The notes beneath the pieces are model-generated. The model had not been told where the DNA came from, searched no databases, and was given only the letters and a program-made list of their open reading frames with translations. The translations under genes were made by a program, and so were the position numbers. Positions 22,025 to 24,146 of a stretch of DNA of 24,146 nt are shown in pieces; within the stretch, counting starts at the first letter, position 1, and every line of letters starts with the position of its first letter. Origin of the DNA: CAVQGF01 sp045807945 (GTDB lineage: Bacteria; Acidobacteriota; Terriglobia; Terriglobales; Acidobacteriaceae); assembly GCA_045807945.1 (NCBI GenBank), contig JBJMGI010000012.1, positions 1-24,146 of the forward strand, in the 5' to 3' direction.

Positions 22025-22966
22025 ATGCGTTTCATTGACCGCGAAGGGGTCGCGCGCCGGCTCACCTACGATATCTGCATCCCGCTTGTGCGCGACGCGA
22101 TGATCGCTTTTTCTAGCGGGGAGACCAAGCAGACGCTTCGCACCATAATTCCTCTCGGGGATGGCCGGATGTTCGGCATCATGCCGGGCGCAATGGGTGA
22201 ACGTAAGGTGTTCGGAGCTAAACTGCTGACCGTATTCCCCGAGAACACTGCTATGGGGCGCCAATCGCACGGTGGCGTGGTCATATTGTTTGACCCGGAC
22301 ACAGGTGATCCGCTCTGCGCCGCTCATGCGGGCGAGATAACCGCGATTCGTACCGCTGCCGCGAGCGCGGTGGCTACGGACGCGCTGGCGAGAAAAGATT
22401 CGCGGCGCCTCGCCATTCTGGGTAGTGGCGAACAGGCCGCGACGCACGCGCGAGCGATCAGCAAAGTCCGGAAGCTGGACTCGCTCGTGATCTGGGGGCG
22501 CTCGCCCACGCGTGCCCGATCGCTCGCAAAACAATTGCAAGCCGAGCTTCAAATTTCCTCTTCGCCTGCCGCATCAGTCAAAGAAGCCGTCGCGAACGCC
22601 GACATCATTTGCACCGTGAGCAGCGCAAGCGAGCCGATCTTAAATGGCGAGTGGGTCCGCCCGGGGACGCATGTGAATGTTGTCGGTTCAGGCTACGCAG
22701 GCCCCGCCGAGATCGACAATCACCTGGTCGCGCGCTCGCGCTTCATCGCAGACAGTCGCGAAGGGGTACTGCGGCAAGGAGCCGAGTTTCTGCGCGCGAA
22801 AGCGGCGGGGCTGATTGGTGACGAGCACATCGTTGCCGAGATCGGCGAGGTGCTCGCCGGGACAATTCCAGGGCGCCGTAGCAATGACGAGATCACCGTG
22901 TACAAATCACTGGGCCACATCGTGCAAGACTTGGCCACGGCGTGGTGGCTGTACTCTCACCCTTAA
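22025..22966 (+). CDS. ornithine cyclodeaminase/mu-crystallin family NAD(P)-dependent enzyme
   Basis: 313 residues from ATG 22025. The family's first part has GAKLLTVFPEN (64-74, active-site Lys66) and HAGEITAIRTAAASAVATD (101-119, Arg109). A Rossmann fold begins at LAILGSGEQAATHARAI (129-145). In true ornithine cyclodeaminase an Asp (228 in Pseudomonas, GGDCPGK) binds the amine; the matching stretch here is GSGYAGPAEI (221-230), without it, as in mu-crystallin and pyrroline-2-carboxylate reductases. I therefore expect a ketimine reductase or related imine enzyme, not a lyase. The gene is 22 bases after the RidA-family gene and 66 before the M24 peptidase gene, all in the same direction, so an operon is plausible. 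Exact substrate unknown. Confidence 0.9.
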   Translation: MRFIDREGVARRLTYDICIPLVRDAMIAFSSGETKQTLRTIIPLGDGRMFGIMPGAMGERKVFGAKLLTVFPENTAMGRQSHGGVVILFDPDTGDPLCAAHAGEITAIRTAAASAVATDALARKDSRRLAILGSGEQAATHARAISKVRKLDSLVIWGRSPTRARSLAKQLQAELQISSSPAASVKEAVANADIICTVSSASEPILNGEWVRPGTHVNVVGSGYAGPAEIDNHLVARSRFIADSREGVLRQGAEFLRAKAAGLIGDEHIVAEIGEVLAGTIPGRRSNDEITVYKSLGHIVQDLATAWWLYSHP

Positions 22967-23032
22967 ACTTCCCGTGTTCGTGTAAGCTTAGCAGGCTCGT
23001 CCGGCTTCCAATCTCATACAGGTTCTCACCTC

Positions 23033-24146
23033 ATGCGCCCGCTCTTTCTCTCTGCATGTTTGCTCTTCCTGCTTACATCTATGTCCACGCAATCTGTTGC
23101 TTCTGACGTCAAGACGGCTGCGGAATGTCGCACCTCAAAGACAGAAGGCCCGATGTTGCAGTGGGCCGACCAGATCAGGATGCGCGAAGGGTGGTTGGAA
23201 AAACGCCACCAGATGCTGCACCAAACGATGAAGAAGTATGGCGTGGACTGGTTCATCGTGGTCAACGAGGAGTTCCACAACGATCCGATGACGCAGTACA
23301 TCGCGCCGCCGCGGATCTATACGGGAAACCGGGACATCTTTGTCTTCATCGACACGGGCGACAAGCTGCGGAAGGTGGCGGTCACGGGTTTCGCGGAAGA
23401 ATCTTTGCGCAGGTTTTTCGAATCGCCAGATGATCCCAAACCTGCGGATCAGGTATTCAAGGATTTGCTGGCGCAAAATCCGCCGAAGAAGATCGCGCTC
23501 GCCATGGAGGGCCGTCGCGGCGTGCAGCATTCGCTGACCCACGCGACCTATCAATGGCTCACGCAGCAGATGGGAGCGGATGCGGCCGCAAAATTCACCA
23601 GTGCCGCTGACCTGATCGAAGAGTACGCAGATACGCGCATTCCGGAAGAGTATCCGTATTACGAGCAGGCGGTTGCGTTGACGGATGAGATCACAAAGCG
23701 CGCGCTGTCGAATGAGGTGATCAAGCCCGGAAAGACCACCGTCGGAGACGTGCGTAACTGGCTCTATGACCAGCTTTACTGTGATCGCGTCGGCACGTGG
23801 TTCCAGCCGGACATGCGCGTGCAGCGCAAAGGGATGAAGAACGAAACCTCGCGCGGTTTCCTCGCAGTCGCGAAGGAGAGCATTGTGATCCAGCCCGGCG
23901 ATGTACTGCACATAGACTTCGGCGTGACGTATATGGGAATGGATACCGACTGGCAAAAGATGGCGTACGTGCTTCGTCCGGGAGAGAAAGATGTTCCGGC
24001 AGGATTGAAAAAGGCGATGCAGAACACAAATACACTGCAAGATGCGCTGATGCGCATATCGCGGCCGGGAAAAGCTGCGGGCGAAGTCTATGACCAGACG
24101 ATGGAAGAGATGAAGCAGAAAGGGATCACGGCGAAGATTTATAGCC
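23033..24146 (+). CDS. exported M24-family metallopeptidase (Xaa-Pro type), 3' end outside the window
   Basis: The reading frame is open from ATG 23033 to the right edge (371 codons plus one base), so the gene is cut by the window. The N-terminus, MRPLFLSACLLFLLTSMSTQ, is a signal peptide, so the enzyme is periplasmic. Residues about 50-190 resemble the N-terminal domain of creatinase/prolidase-type proteins, and the catalytic pita-bread domain starts near 205. The first two metal ligands are visible: Asp295 in HIDFGV (293-298) and Asp306 in GMDTDW (302-307), 11 residues apart as in M24 enzymes. The later His and two Glu ligands would lie beyond the edge. Members cleave peptide bonds next to proline. 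No good Shine-Dalgarno precedes the start. Confidence 0.88.
   Translation, partial: MRPLFLSACLLFLLTSMSTQSVASDVKTAAECRTSKTEGPMLQWADQIRMREGWLEKRHQMLHQTMKKYGVDWFIVVNEEFHNDPMTQYIAPPRIYTGNRDIFVFIDTGDKLRKVAVTGFAEESLRRFFESPDDPKPADQVFKDLLAQNPPKKIALAMEGRRGVQHSLTHATYQWLTQQMGADAAAKFTSAADLIEEYADTRIPEEYPYYEQAVALTDEITKRALSNEVIKPGKTTVGDVRNWLYDQLYCDRVGTWFQPDMRVQRKGMKNETSRGFLAVAKESIVIQPGDVLHIDFGVTYMGMDTDWQKMAYVLRPGEKDVPAGLKKAMQNTNTLQDALMRISRPGKAAGEVYDQTMEEMKQKGITAKIYS

Noticed and set aside
23135..24040. 301-codon minus-strand open frame opposite the M24 peptidase
   Set aside because: The plus-strand frame encodes an M24 protein with signal peptide and metal ligands; the opposite translation is Arg/His/Leu-rich shadow.
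1..24146. Mobile element, defence island, CRISPR array or biosynthetic cluster
   Set aside because: No transposase, integrase, repeat-spacer pattern, restriction or Cas gene, or megasynthase motif was seen on either strand.

Overview
The window looks like a piece of a free-living Acidobacteriota chromosome (class Terriglobia, relatives of Koribacter); this is an inference from gene content, not from a marker gene. The strongest hint is the 644-residue protein at 13581-15515, which joins an OmpR-type winged helix, one membrane segment, a FlgO/TolB-like domain and TPR repeats, an architecture very common in that phylum. Two secreted M28 peptidases, a MauG-like dihaem cytochrome, a Tat operon and moderately high GC fit the same picture. 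I see no insertion sequences, integrases, phage genes or CRISPR arrays, so most of the window reads as ordinary core and envelope chromosome.

Layout. 1-3700: tRNA-Glu(UUC), a STAS anti-sigma-factor antagonist, an unrecognised 197-residue protein, a TerC-family membrane protein and a secreted M28 peptidase with a PA domain (the last two probably co-transcribed, minus strand). 3778-6676: a membrane DUF2231-Rieske fusion (plus strand) converges on a tightly packed minus-strand operon tatB-tatC-glutaminyl-cyclase-like lipoprotein. 6832-9823: a C-terminal processing protease (plus) and enolase (minus) converge on a strong bidirectional terminator. 9997-13579: a TPR protein with a clear sigma70-type promoter, glmU, a DUF5996 protein two bases after glmU, and a small DUF1059 protein. 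13581-16996: the winged-helix/TPR regulator divergent from a secreted dihaem cytochrome. 17206-21419: a translationally coupled RND efflux pair. 21499-24146: an exported RidA-family protein, an ornithine-cyclodeaminase/mu-crystallin-family enzyme, and the 5' part of an exported M24 (Xaa-Pro-type) peptidase that runs off the right edge.

Themes. Much of the window concerns the envelope: protein export (Tat), periplasmic protein and peptide processing (two M28, S41, M24), murein precursor supply (GlmU), efflux (RND), metal or redox membrane proteins (TerC, DUF2231-Rieske, cytochrome). No single block is plainly a new defence or biosynthetic system. The most interesting leads are the tatB-tatC-cyclase operon, the RidA / imine-reductase-like / M24 run (a possible proline-type peptide or imine pathway), the regulator-cytochrome divergent pair with an inverted repeat over the cytochrome start, and the DUF1059 gene whose ribosome-binding site can pair with an upstream anti-Shine-Dalgarno sequence. 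All functional statements come from reading motifs by eye; no database search was run.
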